Below, one piece after another: positions 33,300 through 42,391 of a stretch of 64,000 nucleotides of DNA. This DNA comes from Bacillota bacterium (lineage in GTDB: Bacteria > Bacillota > Clostridia > Lachnospirales > Lachnospiraceae). Location: assembly GCA_023390555.1 (NCBI GenBank), contig JAEWCQ010000003.1, positions 73,391 to 137,390 of the forward strand, written 5' to 3'. Both the position numbers and the translations under genes were made by a program. Every line of letters begins with the position of its first letter. Position 1 is the first letter of the stretch. The notes beneath the pieces were generated by a model. That model ran no database searches. It was not told where the DNA came from and saw only the letters and a list, made by a program, of their open reading frames with translations.

Positions 33300-34697
33300 A
33301 TGTTAGGGATTACATTAAATCGGAAAAGTGAATTACAGCTATGGCGCCAGATCTACCAGAACCTGAAAGAGCTGATGCTGTCCGGCCGGCTGAAGGCAGG
33401 AGAAAGTCTGCCCTCTACACGGGAATTGGCAAAGGAACTGAATGTATCCCGCAACACCGTCTGCGAAGCCTATGACCTGCTGATAGCGGAAGGCTTTGTA
33501 ATCAGCAGACAGGGAGCACCCACACGGGTTTCAGACGGTCTGTGTCTCCAAACACCAGAACCGGTCGCAACGCCGCAAACAGAGCTGAAAGCCATCTGTC
33601 CCATTTCCGTAAATTTCCGAACGGGCAGACCGGACCTGGAGCAATTTCCGAGATTTCTGTGGCAGCAGCTGCTGCATAAAGCATCCGGCGAACTGCCTCC
33701 GGATGCCTTTGGATATACGGGACCTCAGGGACTGCCTGCGCTCCGGACGGAAATTGCCGGCTGGCTGTTTCGCAGCCGCGGACTCCGGGTTGCCGCTGAA
33801 AATATTTTTATCACAGCCGGTGCAACGCACGGACTTCATCTGATCGCAGATATCCTCTGTAAGAAGGGGCAGGAAATCCTGATGGAAGACCCCTGTCACA
33901 GCGGTATGCTCGGCACTTTCCGGCAGAAAGGATGTTCCATTCTTCCCATACCGGTGGATGCGCACGGGATGCAGACCGATCACCTGTCTGCGCGAAAAAG
34001 CTCAGGTGCCATTTATGTCACCCCCTCACATCAGTTCCCGCTCGGCGGAATTCTTCCCGCCGCGCGCCGCACCGCACTGATTCGTTTCGCCAGAGAACAG
34101 GATTTCTATATTATCGAAGACGACTATGACAGTGAATTCCGTTACGGCGGAGAATCCATTGCCCCGCTCTATTCGATGGATACGCAGCGTGTGATCTATG
34201 TCGGTACGTTCAGCAAGTCTGTTTTCCCGGCACTTAGGATCGGCTATGTGATTTTGCCCCGGCAGCTTCACGGACAATGGCGCGATCTTCGCACACACAC
34301 GGACGTGCAAAATCCGCCATTTGAGCAGGCCGCTCTGGCGGATTTTTTAAAAACACGTAAATTTGACCGGCATATTCAGAAAATGCGCAAGCTGTATGGC
34401 CAGCGGCGGCAGGTACTTCTGGCATCACTGCAGGACTCCTTCGGGGATACCTGGACTGCTTACGGAGATTGTGCAGGGCTTCATGTAGCCATCGATTTCC
34501 CGGGAATGCACTTTGATGACTCCTTTAAAGCCAGCTGTCTTCAGGAAGGAATCTACATCACCCCTGTAGAGACTCACTGTATTGAAAAAGGCAGACACCA
34601 GAGCATGCTGCTGCTCGGTTACGGACATCTGAAGCCGGAGGAGATCAAAAACGGTGTCATACAGCTGTCAGCAAAAATAAAGCGTTCCGGCCTCTGA
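33300..34697 (+). CDS. MocR family regulator (GntR HTH plus aminotransferase domain)
   Basis: The 465-residue protein joins a GntR winged helix at 10-75 (GESLPSTRELAKELNVSRNTV) to a fold-type I aminotransferase domain from about 110. The PLP lysine lies in GTFSKSVFP, after the EDDYDSEFRY motif. MocR proteins use PLP or an amine-PLP adduct as effector and regulate a divergent gene, here the EamA transporter. GGAGG precedes the start. Confidence 0.92.
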   Translation: MLGITLNRKSELQLWRQIYQNLKELMLSGRLKAGESLPSTRELAKELNVSRNTVCEAYDLLIAEGFVISRQGAPTRVSDGLCLQTPEPVATPQTELKAICPISVNFRTGRPDLEQFPRFLWQQLLHKASGELPPDAFGYTGPQGLPALRTEIAGWLFRSRGLRVAAENIFITAGATHGLHLIADILCKKGQEILMEDPCHSGMLGTFRQKGCSILPIPVDAHGMQTDHLSARKSSGAIYVTPSHQFPLGGILPAARRTALIRFAREQDFYIIEDDYDSEFRYGGESIAPLYSMDTQRVIYVGTFSKSVFPALRIGYVILPRQLHGQWRDLRTHTDVQNPPFEQAALADFLKTRKFDRHIQKMRKLYGQRRQVLLASLQDSFGDTWTAYGDCAGLHVAIDFPGMHFDDSFKASCLQEGIYITPVETHCIEKGRHQSMLLLGYGHLKPEEIKNGVIQLSAKIKRSGL

Positions 34698-34736
34698 GCT
34701 GCTCCACCACAGCTGATGGTGTATGGCATGCAGTTG

Positions 34737-37106
34737 TTATTCCACTGACTTTAAGGACTCTATCATATCGATTGTCTTCATTTTGAAGAATGTAAGGATC
34801 TGCATCAGAACGGATACCGCGAAAATGATGAGGAAGGACCAGAGAAAACTGAGCGGCTGTATCGTTTTAAAATACACGGTGGCATCCCCTTCTATAATGT
34901 GAATGACCAGTCTGTGCAGTTCCATTCCAAGTCCAAACCCAATCCCAATGCTCAGCAGAGTGAGCAGAAATGCCTCCCGGTAAATGTACTGGTTCGCCTC
35001 CCGATCGGTAAATCCAAGCACTTTTAAGGTTGCAATCTCTCTTGTCCTTTCGCTGATATTGATGGAGGTGAGGTTGTATAATACAATAACCACCAGCAAC
35101 CCCGCAACGACTACGATCAGCACGACGACATTGTCAAGACTCTGGTTGCCGTCCAGTACGGTCTGTAATATGTTATCGGTAAACGTGATATTGACAATCT
35201 TTCCGCTTTCCAGCAGGTTCTTTGCAGTTGCGGACTGATCCTGCCCGCATCCGGCAACAATCATATTGTAAGATGCATCCTCTCCAAACACGGAAGCATA
35301 TACATCCTTTCCAAGGTAAATATAATTGCTCACATAATTTTCCGCAACATCACTTACCGTTAGCGTATAAGTATCATTGTCCGCATTTTCAACGGTGATG
35401 GAATCACCTTTTCCCACACCAAAAACATCTGCCAGTTTCTCCGTAATTACGACACTTTTCGAATCCAGTGTTATCTTTTTCCCGGAAATCCTGCTTGTGA
35501 GATTGTAATACTTTGAAAAAAGCGCTGTGTCATCCGGAACAATCATATGTGCGGAAACCGATCTGCTGCCTTCTACCGCATCCAACGAACTCTGTTTGAC
35601 CAGAAGCGGATTGGTTACTTCTTCCTGCTCGAGAAGCTCCGTCACGTTTTGATCGAGGGATGAAACTTCTGCTCCGAGCACCAGCATCGCATCATATTGA
35701 AAAATTTCTCCATACTGCTTCTGAGCCACACCATTCATGCTGTCTTTCAGTCCAAATCCGGTGACAAGCAGCGCCGTACAGCCGGCTACGCCCACGATTG
35801 TCATAAATACTCTCTGCTTGTATCGGAACATATTCCGCATTGTGACCTTCCAGGTAAAGGACAGTTTTTTCCAGAGAATACCGATACGTTCCAGCATAAT
35901 TTTCTGTCCGTTTTTTGGCGGCACCGGCCGCATCAATGCCGATGGTTTCTGTTTCAATTCCATATGGCAGAAAAAGAAAGTGACCAGGCTCATAATCACA
36001 CCTGTTACCAAAAGAATCACAGCCAGCTGAATCAGATCAAATTGTAACACGAGCGGCGGCATGATGAATTTCTGGAACGTCCCGTATATAATTTCCGGAA
36101 TGACGGCATTTCCCAGAAAGAATCCCACAACTGCACCAAACAATGTGGCAGACAGAACGTAACCCAGGTAGGAAGTCAGAATTGTCCGATCTCCAAATCC
36201 CAGGGATGCCAATATGCCCAGCTCGGAACGCTCCTCCATAATCATACGTGCCATGGTATTAGAAGTCATCAGAAGAACAATCAGGATAAAAAAGACCGGC
36301 ATGATGTCCGCAACCTTAATGATCATCTCTGTTGCATCTCCAATGCTGGTGTATCCGATTACGGCATCCCTGTCATAGATATTCCACTCTGCCGTCCCCT
36401 GTTCGGGACGGATATCTTTTATCTCATCTTTCAGTTCAGCGATCCGTGTATCATATGCATCCGAATATGCGGAAATCTCCTTGTCGTAAGAAGCTGTCAC
36501 ATAAATCTGCGTATACATATCCATTGTAAATTCTTCTTTTTCCACGTAGAGATAGGAATACAGGTTTCCGTCACCGATTCCTGTGCTTCCATAATCAACT
36601 GCCAGATACAGCGGGGATCTGACCGTTCCGACTACAGTATAACCGGTATGTTTCAACCGGCCGCTCACATCACTGTCAATCGTGACCGTATCCCCCACCT
36701 TGTATTTTCTGCTGTCTGCCAGACATTCTTCACCATTATCCGGCATTCGCCCATCCTTGAGTTCTACTTCATTTATGCTGTCTTCCATCGCATTTACTGT
36801 TACCGCATTGCCGTCCGACAGCAGGACATCCATCGAATAGCTTGGCTCCGCTGCTTTTATTCCGGACAATTTTTGAATCGCCGCAGCATCTTCATCTGTC
36901 AATCCGGTGGTACTGACAATTTTAAAATCCATCAGATTCTGTTTCTGCGTGTAGTCACTGACACCCTGGATAATATCCGGTGCGCTGCCGCGGATACCCG
37001 AAAAGAATCCGACTCCCACCATTACAATAAAGAACAGGGAGAGATATCTTCCCAATGATTTTCTGATTTTCCGAAATGTATTTTTGTATATCACAGGAAT
37101 CACCAC
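34737..37106 (-). CDS. ABC transporter permease with two FtsX domains
   Basis: The 789-residue protein has a membrane segment near 18-35, an extracytoplasmic domain to about 265, three segments at 268-385, another at about 430-450, a second outside domain, and three segments at the end (665-785) with the FtsX motif LTSINISERTREIATLKVLG. It is the large permease type that pairs with a MacB/LolD-like ATPase, encoded just upstream with a 7-nt overlap. It starts at GTG. Roles include peptide antibiotic resistance or lipoprotein/peptide export; none can be chosen here. Confidence 0.9.
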   Translation of the reverse strand: MVIPVIYKNTFRKIRKSLGRYLSLFFIVMVGVGFFSGIRGSAPDIIQGVSDYTQKQNLMDFKIVSTTGLTDEDAAAIQKLSGIKAAEPSYSMDVLLSDGNAVTVNAMEDSINEVELKDGRMPDNGEECLADSRKYKVGDTVTIDSDVSGRLKHTGYTVVGTVRSPLYLAVDYGSTGIGDGNLYSYLYVEKEEFTMDMYTQIYVTASYDKEISAYSDAYDTRIAELKDEIKDIRPEQGTAEWNIYDRDAVIGYTSIGDATEMIIKVADIMPVFFILIVLLMTSNTMARMIMEERSELGILASLGFGDRTILTSYLGYVLSATLFGAVVGFFLGNAVIPEIIYGTFQKFIMPPLVLQFDLIQLAVILLVTGVIMSLVTFFFCHMELKQKPSALMRPVPPKNGQKIMLERIGILWKKLSFTWKVTMRNMFRYKQRVFMTIVGVAGCTALLVTGFGLKDSMNGVAQKQYGEIFQYDAMLVLGAEVSSLDQNVTELLEQEEVTNPLLVKQSSLDAVEGSRSVSAHMIVPDDTALFSKYYNLTSRISGKKITLDSKSVVITEKLADVFGVGKGDSITVENADNDTYTLTVSDVAENYVSNYIYLGKDVYASVFGEDASYNMIVAGCGQDQSATAKNLLESGKIVNITFTDNILQTVLDGNQSLDNVVVLIVVVAGLLVVIVLYNLTSINISERTREIATLKVLGFTDREANQYIYREAFLLTLLSIGIGFGLGMELHRLVIHIIEGDATVYFKTIQPLSFLWSFLIIFAVSVLMQILTFFKMKTIDMIESLKSVE

Positions 37107-37801
37107 ACAATCTCGTCTACGCGTTTTGGATGTTCGTTCCGGGTAATATCACTGACTGTTCCGTTTTTTACCCGGATCACCTTATCTGCGATTTCAGCAA
37201 TCATCGCGTTATGTGTGATCAATATCGTGGTCGTCTTCATCTTTTTGCAGGTTCTCTGCAGCAGATCAATGATTTTCTGTCCGGTACTGCTGTCCAGTGC
37301 TCCTGTCGGTTCATCACACAGCAGAATCTGCGGATTTTTTGCTATGGCTCTTGCAATGGACACCCGCTGCTGTTCTCCGCCGGAAAGCTGCGACGGGAAA
37401 TTATACATCCGTTCTGCCAGACCAACTTCATCTAGAATCTCTCGCGGCTCAAAGGAATCCGGACAGATCTGACAGGCAAGCTCCACGTTCTCAAGCGCGG
37501 TCAGATTTCCGACCAGATTATAAAACTGAAATACAAATCCGATATCGTTTCTTCTATAGTATACCAGTTCTTTTTTACTAAGGCGCTGAATCTCCTTCTG
37601 ATTCACTAAAATCGTTCCTCCGCTCGGACTGTCCATTCCCCCAAGAAGGTTTAAAACCGTTGTCTTTCCAGCACCGGAGGGTCCTAAAATCACAACAAAT
37701 TCTCCTTCCTCAATTGCAAACGAACAGCGATCGACCGCCGTAATCGTCACGTCCCCTGTTCGGTATTCTTTCTTCACATTCTTAAATTCGATAAATGGCA
37801 T
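37100..37801 (-). CDS. ABC transporter ATP-binding protein (MacB/LolD type)
   Basis: The 233-residue ATPase starts at 37801 after AAGGAGAGG. It has Walker A GPSGAGKTT near 41, the signature LSGGEQQR near 139, and Walker B ILLCDEPTGALD near 160. It powers the FtsX-type permease. A TTGTAT-17-TATATT promoter and a 15-bp palindrome lie upstream, next to a divergent tetR gene. Confidence 0.93.
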   Translation of the reverse strand: MPFIEFKNVKKEYRTGDVTITAVDRCSFAIEEGEFVVILGPSGAGKTTVLNLLGGMDSPSGGTILVNQKEIQRLSKKELVYYRRNDIGFVFQFYNLVGNLTALENVELACQICPDSFEPREILDEVGLAERMYNFPSQLSGGEQQRVSIARAIAKNPQILLCDEPTGALDSSTGQKIIDLLQRTCKKMKTTTILITHNAMIAEIADKVIRVKNGTVSDITRNEHPKRVDEIVW

Positions 37802-37850
37802 TCTGTCCTCTCCTTTGCCGTATCCGGTGTCTATCACTAATTTCTAATTG

Positions 37851-37879
37851 AATATAGCAACCTGATATTTGAAATACAA
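37851..37879 (-). promoter_or_regulatory. Promoter of the MacB-like ABC genes
   Basis: On the minus strand TTGTAT (37879-37874) and TATATT (37856-37851) are 17 nt apart, about 50 nt before the ATPase start. Confidence 0.55.
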
Positions 37880-37900
37880 TCAGCAGATTTTTTTAAGATG

Positions 37901-37915
37901 CTGTTTGTTAAACAG
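37901..37915. promoter_or_regulatory. Putative TetR operator
   Basis: CTGTTT-GTT-AAACAG is a perfect 15-bp inverted repeat in the 273-bp divergent region between the ABC ATPase and tetR genes, 21 bp upstream of the ABC -35. No second copy is seen. Confidence 0.45.
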
Positions 37916-37985
37916 ATTTACCAGATTTGTTGATTAAATAACAGAATTGCGCATTCAAATTTATTAATTTTTTATAAACACATTG

Positions 37986-38014
37986 TTGATTATCTATCAC
38001 AAAACTCATATACT
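37986..38014 (+). promoter_or_regulatory. Promoter of the tetR gene at 38075
   Basis: TTGATT (37986-37991), 17 nt, TATACT (38009-38014), followed by a 60-nt leader. Confidence 0.6.
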
Positions 38015-38074
38015 GACGTTATGCATACTCGTCTTATCTGAAAGAGACCAGATCCAAAAAGGGGGAAAATAGAA

Positions 38075-38674
38075 ATGGTGGAAAACGAAGGACTTCCTGT
38101 GACCTCCGGAAAGACAGACCGGCGTGTCAAATACTCGAAAATGGTGATTAAAGAAAGCTTTGTCCAGCTTCTGAAGGAAAAGAACATTTCCAAAATCACG
38201 ATCAAAGAGCTGTGTGAACTTGCAGATGTGAATCGGGCAACCTTTTATGCCCACTATACGGATCAATATGATTTACTGGAACAGATTGAGCAGGAATTGA
38301 TGTCTGGAATCAACCAGTATATCATCAGCGACCTCTTCCATGAATCAACCAAAACACCCGTTTCCATGCTTGTAAAAATCCTGGATTTTATTAAAGATAA
38401 TGCGGAACTGTTTCATCTTTTTCTGAATGTAAACAATGACTTCCAGTTTGAGCAGCAATTAATTGCTCTGATCTCTGAGCAGCATTTTTTCCCGTTTTTT
38501 GAACAGAACAAAACAAGCATCGAAGATTCCGAATACATTTTTCTTTTTCTGGCCAACGGCTGTGTCGGTGTGATTCAAAGATGGCTGAAGGATGGAACGA
38601 AAAAATCCAGTCAGGAGGTAGCAGAACTGATTATCCAGTTATCGTTGTACGGGAATTCTTCCTTTGACAGATAA
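38075..38674 (+). CDS. TetR family regulator
   Basis: The 199-residue protein has a TetR helix-turn-helix at about 37-75 (ITIKELCELADVNRATFYAHY) after a basic N-terminus, and a helical C-domain of the TetR_C_33-like kind. AAGGGGG precedes the start. It is divergent from the MacB-FtsX ABC pair and likely controls it. The other neighbour, the Drr-type ABC pair, is convergent and has its own MarR control. Confidence 0.88.
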   Translation: MVENEGLPVTSGKTDRRVKYSKMVIKESFVQLLKEKNISKITIKELCELADVNRATFYAHYTDQYDLLEQIEQELMSGINQYIISDLFHESTKTPVSMLVKILDFIKDNAELFHLFLNVNNDFQFEQQLIALISEQHFFPFFEQNKTSIEDSEYIFLFLANGCVGVIQRWLKDGTKKSSQEVAELIIQLSLYGNSSFDR

Positions 38675-38705
38675 ATGCCCGCCTGCAGTTTCCCCCGGAA
38701 CCCGG

Positions 38706-38730
38706 AAAGCCAGCTAAACGCTGGCTTTTT
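38706..38730. terminator. Bidirectional terminator
   Basis: AAAGCCAGC, TAAAC, GCTGGCTTTTT between the convergent tetR and ABC permease genes. The plus side has a T-run and the minus side has CTTTCCGGG, so it is best for tetR. Confidence 0.8.
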
Positions 38731-38744
38731 GATGTAGCAGGTAT

Positions 38745-39572
38745 CTAACGTCTTGGAGTTGCAGCAACTTTAACGGTTGAAAAATCTGCTTGATTGAATT
38801 TGCTTACACAAATAATAAAAAATACGAAGCCAATGCATACCGTTAGGAATAATCCCATGACCGGTGTAACAATAAAACCGTGAATCCGGAAGGCGATTCC
38901 CTGATTGACCAGTTCTTCGACACCCGACCCGCTTAACTTCAACACAATATACCTGAAAATAGAGGTAATATAGGTCAGTGGATTCACATATACGATCGGT
39001 AACAGAAATTTTGGCATAACTGTCGTTGGTATATAGGCTCCCGAAAGAAAAGTCAGCGGCATGGTAATCATGGAACTGATGATCTGAAACGAAGCAGAAT
39101 TTCTTGCTATCGTCGCCAGAAACAGACCGATTGCTCCAAAGGCCAGCCCTGCGATGCCCATGACACCAATCATCTGAACAAACTGAACAATGTCCAGTTT
39201 CAGTCCGATAAAAAGACCGACAATTGTTATGATCGTCCCCTGAATAACGGAAATGATTGCGCCGGATAAAATGTGCCCGATTGATATCTGGTAACGCGCG
39301 ATCGGCGACACCAGAACTTCTTTCATATATCCGCTTGCAATATCCGATAGAATGTCCGTTGAATTATTTATGCTTGCCTGAAAGACGGTCATGATAATGA
39401 CACCTGCAATCAAATAATTCATAGGCTGGCTGAGTCCGCTCATGGACGATTTCATTATAAATGAAAATATAAACAGCAGGAAAAACGACATCACAATGCT
39501 TCCCAGTAATCTTCCTCTGTCCCTCACAAAGTTCAGTAAATTTCTTTGAATAATCGCAGTTATTGGATTCAT
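38745..39572 (-). CDS. ABC-2 type permease (Drr-like)
   Basis: The 275-residue membrane protein has six segments and the ABC-2 family pattern with the GxxLGA-like motif ITMPLTFLSGAYIPTTVMP. Its ATG at 39572 overlaps the ATPase stop as TGATG; a GTG 3 nt upstream is possible. With the ATPase it forms a daunorubicin-type exporter. It is controlled with the ATPase from a MarR-operated promoter. Confidence 0.9.
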   Translation of the reverse strand: MNPITAIIQRNLLNFVRDRGRLLGSIVMSFFLLFIFSFIMKSSMSGLSQPMNYLIAGVIIMTVFQASINNSTDILSDIASGYMKEVLVSPIARYQISIGHILSGAIISVIQGTIITIVGLFIGLKLDIVQFVQMIGVMGIAGLAFGAIGLFLATIARNSASFQIISSMITMPLTFLSGAYIPTTVMPKFLLPIVYVNPLTYITSIFRYIVLKLSGSGVEELVNQGIAFRIHGFIVTPVMGLFLTVCIGFVFFIICVSKFNQADFSTVKVAATPRR

Positions 39573-40489
39573 CACTCTCTGATCTCCTTTCCTGTAATCG
39601 CGAGAAACACCTCATTCAGGGTTCCTTTTTTGACTTCGAAATCCGTAATAATATCTTTACATTCTGACAGAATAGACAATGCCTTCGCAGACTGGTCTGT
39701 CTTGATCACTATTTTTTCCCCGGCCCTCTCATACGAAATGTCATTGACACCTAAAAAGGTTTCGAACTGAGCTTCCTGACTGGTGGATATCTGCATCACG
39801 GTACTTGTATATTTATTTTTCAAATTGCCCGGTGTATCGTATGCGATGATCTTTCCATGATCCATAATGGCAACTTTCGCACAGATTTCTGCTTCGTCCA
39901 TATAATGGGTGGTAAGAAAAATCGTAATATTTTTCTTTTTCTGAAGTTTTTGAATGTATTCCCAGACATTTGCTCTTGTCTGCGGATCGAGGCCGGTTGT
40001 CGGTTCATCTAAAAACAGCACTTTTGGATCATGAACCAATCCTCTTGCTATTTCCACTCTTCTTTTCATGCCGCCCGAAAGACCACCTACAATCGCTTTC
40101 TTCCAATCGGAAAGCGCTACCAGATCCAGAACAAAATCAATGCGTTCTTCTACTTCGTTCTTTGGAATTTTGTAAAAGCTGCAATGATATTTCAGATTTT
40201 CTTCCACGGTAAGTCTTGCATCCAGCGTAGAATCCTGAAAAACGATTCCAATGTCTTTTCTCACCAGACTCTTCTCTTCCGTCGCATCATGCCCATTGAT
40301 TAAAATCTTACCTTCTGATTTATCGAGAATGGTGCAGAGTGAATGAATCGTTGTGCTTTTACCTGCCCCATTCGGTCCCAAAAAGGCAAAAATTATCCCT
40401 TCCTCAACGCGAAACGTTATATCATCGACTGCTTTCAAACTTCCATAATTTTTTGTAAAATGTTCCACTTCAATTATTTGTTTCATCAT
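39572..40489 (-). CDS. ABC transporter ATP-binding protein (DrrA-like)
   Basis: The 305-residue protein has Walker A GPNGAGKST near 38, signature LSGGMKRR near 138, Walker B VLFLDEPTTGLD near 157, and the C-terminal extension after 220 that is typical for DrrA-like drug exporter ATPases. It pairs with the ABC-2 permease. The promoter is the best in the window: TTGACA-17-TATAAT with a MarR-type palindrome in the spacer. Confidence 0.93.
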   Translation of the reverse strand: MMKQIIEVEHFTKNYGSLKAVDDITFRVEEGIIFAFLGPNGAGKSTTIHSLCTILDKSEGKILINGHDATEEKSLVRKDIGIVFQDSTLDARLTVEENLKYHCSFYKIPKNEVEERIDFVLDLVALSDWKKAIVGGLSGGMKRRVEIARGLVHDPKVLFLDEPTTGLDPQTRANVWEYIQKLQKKKNITIFLTTHYMDEAEICAKVAIMDHGKIIAYDTPGNLKNKYTSTVMQISTSQEAQFETFLGVNDISYERAGEKIVIKTDQSAKALSILSECKDIITDFEVKKGTLNEVFLAITGKEIRE

Positions 40490-40517
40490 TCTTTCCTCCT
40501 TATTTTTACAAAAATAG

Positions 40518-40565
40518 AAAGGTACCTTTGTTCGTGATTATAAAGGTACCTTTCTATTATGTCAA
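40518..40565 (-). promoter_or_regulatory. DrrAB-type promoter with two MarR operators
   Basis: On the minus strand TTGACA (40565-40560) and TATAAT (40542-40537) are 17 nt apart. The palindrome AAAGGTACCTTT occurs at 40542-40553, inside the spacer, and at 40518-40529, just after the start point. The two centres are 24 bp apart. The same palindrome is in the marR promoter. Confidence 0.85.
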
Positions 40566-40622
40566 TACTATTTTTTATTTTTACATTTCAGCTTCGTATT
40601 CCTGATTATCTATTCGTTCCGA

Positions 40623-41189
40623 TCATTTCTCAAAATCGGAAAAACGATCCCGGTCAAATGGCGGACGGCCTGCGAAGGCAGATTCCGAAAAATCAAAATG
40701 ACGTCCCATAAAAGGAAATCCGTCCCGGTCTCTCATAGGATCTTCCGCATCACCAAGGTCTCGCGTAAGATTCTCTATTAATTTTAGGAACAGCCCGTTT
40801 AGCGTATTTTGTTCCGCTTCATCCAGACAGCCAAAGAGATCCTCTTCATCCGAGGTATCCTGCTGCCGGTCCGCAGCTTCTTTTCCTGCGTCTGTCAGCT
40901 TGATTTCCATGATCCTCCGATCTGTCTGAGACGGTGTACGTGTGATATATCCCGATTTTTCCAGTTTAGACAATAGCTCACCAAGAGACTGCGACCGTAT
41001 ATCCAATATCGAAGACAGATCTTTTTGACTTATCTCCGGTTTCAGTCTAAGTAAAGCCAATACTCTTCCCTGCCCTTTATGCTTATTCATCATCGGACCA
41101 TATTCCCGCATATTCTTGAACTGATAACGCCTTACCAGCCACTCCAGTCGAATGAACTGCTCATACAAATCATTGCTCTCTACACTCAT
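40623..41189 (-). CDS. MarR family regulator
   Basis: The 188-residue protein has a winged helix at about 45-105 (ISQKDLSSILDIRSQSLGELLSKLEKSGYITR in parts, then TDRR and KLTDAGKEA). The last 40 residues are rich in Asp, Phe and Arg and longer than usual. It is encoded just upstream of the Drr-type ABC genes and has the same AAAGGTACCTTT palindrome in its own promoter, so it should repress both. Confidence 0.92.
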   Translation of the reverse strand: MSVESNDLYEQFIRLEWLVRRYQFKNMREYGPMMNKHKGQGRVLALLRLKPEISQKDLSSILDIRSQSLGELLSKLEKSGYITRTPSQTDRRIMEIKLTDAGKEAADRQQDTSDEEDLFGCLDEAEQNTLNGLFLKLIENLTRDLGDAEDPMRDRDGFPFMGRHFDFSESAFAGRPPFDRDRFSDFEK

Positions 41190-41261
41190 CTTATCACCTC
41201 AGGTTTCCTTTTCTATCATTTCTCAGTGTTTCTGACCGAATACTTTTGTACTCACAGTTCT

Positions 41262-41290
41262 ATTCTAAAGGTACCTTTGTACCATGTCAA
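41262..41290 (-). promoter_or_regulatory. marR promoter with MarR operator
   Basis: On the minus strand TTGACA (41290-41285) and TAGAAT (41267-41262) are 17 nt apart, with AAAGGTACCTTT at 41267-41278 in the spacer. The layout copies that of the ABC promoter at 40537-40565. Confidence 0.85.
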
Positions 41291-41341
41291 TCCCTGACTT
41301 GCCTTAAAGCCGTCCACCTGGATAAAACGCCATCCACCCTG

Positions 41342-42310
41342 TTATTTCAGCTTTACCGGAATAAGCAGATCTATTTGAGCAAAGTCAGGCATTTTGCCCG
41401 TATAAACCGAATATGCATTGAGGTGCTCTTCCAGAGAACCGCCCATGCCAATTGGTTCACGCCAGTCTATCTCATATTCGGTACTGCTTTTTATCTGTTC
41501 GAAGAACAGCCCCCACTCATGAAAATCCCCCATTTTAATACAGTGAACTGCATAAAGCCCGCCCGCAAATTCTTTCTTCTCAAATGGCGCAGGTACTGTC
41601 ATATGCTCCGGTATGGACGCCCAGAATTCATAGCCGTAATATTCCTCTCCCTCCTGCGGAGAAGGGTTATTAAATCCGAACATGCGAAAATCGGGCTTCC
41701 TTGCCGGTAAATCCACCTCCCTGATAAATTCTGCCAGCCTCTCTCTGGACCTCTCTTCCGGATTCTCTCCCAAATAACGGCTTGATACAACAGACAGCGG
41801 GGGAAGATATAGGATTCTGATATCCATTTTACCCTCGATTCTCACATTTGCCTCACTGCGTACATTCATCGAATGCTCCTCCTTTAAATTAAGTTTTGGA
41901 AGGATGAGAGCATTGGCAATCTCTGTCAATTCATGATCTTCAAGCAGATCCAGTTGAACCTTACTTTGCATACATGCGTCAAGCCGGTTTACGAAGGTGT
42001 TCAGAATCATTCTTATGGTGCGAAGTGCTTCCAGTTCCTCGTCAAGCTCTGCCACACTCTCCTGCAATATACGCAGTGCCTCCGGCTGCCCGGAATCATC
42101 CAGAATGACGGAAATTTGTTTCAAGGGGATACGGAGTTTTCGTAACAGAAGAATCTGCTGAAGGCGTTTTACCGCACCTTCATCATAGAGCCGGTAGGCA
42201 TAATCCTCCCTGTGTCTGCTCGACAGCAATCCGATCCTCTCATAGTATCTTAACATTCTCGTAGACACGTGAAAGGTCTTAGAAACTTCACTGACTGTCA
42301 TGATTTCCAT
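41342..42310 (-). CDS. MerR family regulator with GyrI-like effector domain
   Basis: The 322-residue protein has a MerR winged helix at 1-70 (TVSEVSKTFHVSTRMLRYYERIGLL), a dimer coiled coil at about 75-125, and a GyrI-like/AraC effector-binding domain at about 165-322. Such proteins bind cationic drugs or similar ligands and activate a transporter. No clear target is adjacent; the gene stands alone between marR and araC. AAAGGAG lies 8 nt before the start. Confidence 0.9.
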   Translation of the reverse strand: MEIMTVSEVSKTFHVSTRMLRYYERIGLLSSRHREDYAYRLYDEGAVKRLQQILLLRKLRIPLKQISVILDDSGQPEALRILQESVAELDEELEALRTIRMILNTFVNRLDACMQSKVQLDLLEDHELTEIANALILPKLNLKEEHSMNVRSEANVRIEGKMDIRILYLPPLSVVSSRYLGENPEERSRERLAEFIREVDLPARKPDFRMFGFNNPSPQEGEEYYGYEFWASIPEHMTVPAPFEKKEFAGGLYAVHCIKMGDFHEWGLFFEQIKSSTEYEIDWREPIGMGGSLEEHLNAYSVYTGKMPDFAQIDLLIPVKLK

Positions 42311-42391
42311 TCGCTCATCTCCTTTCTCTCCTGATTGTAAAGTAAGACACCGTGTTCAAGTCAATACCAACTGCTTTAAAATTGACTTCGG

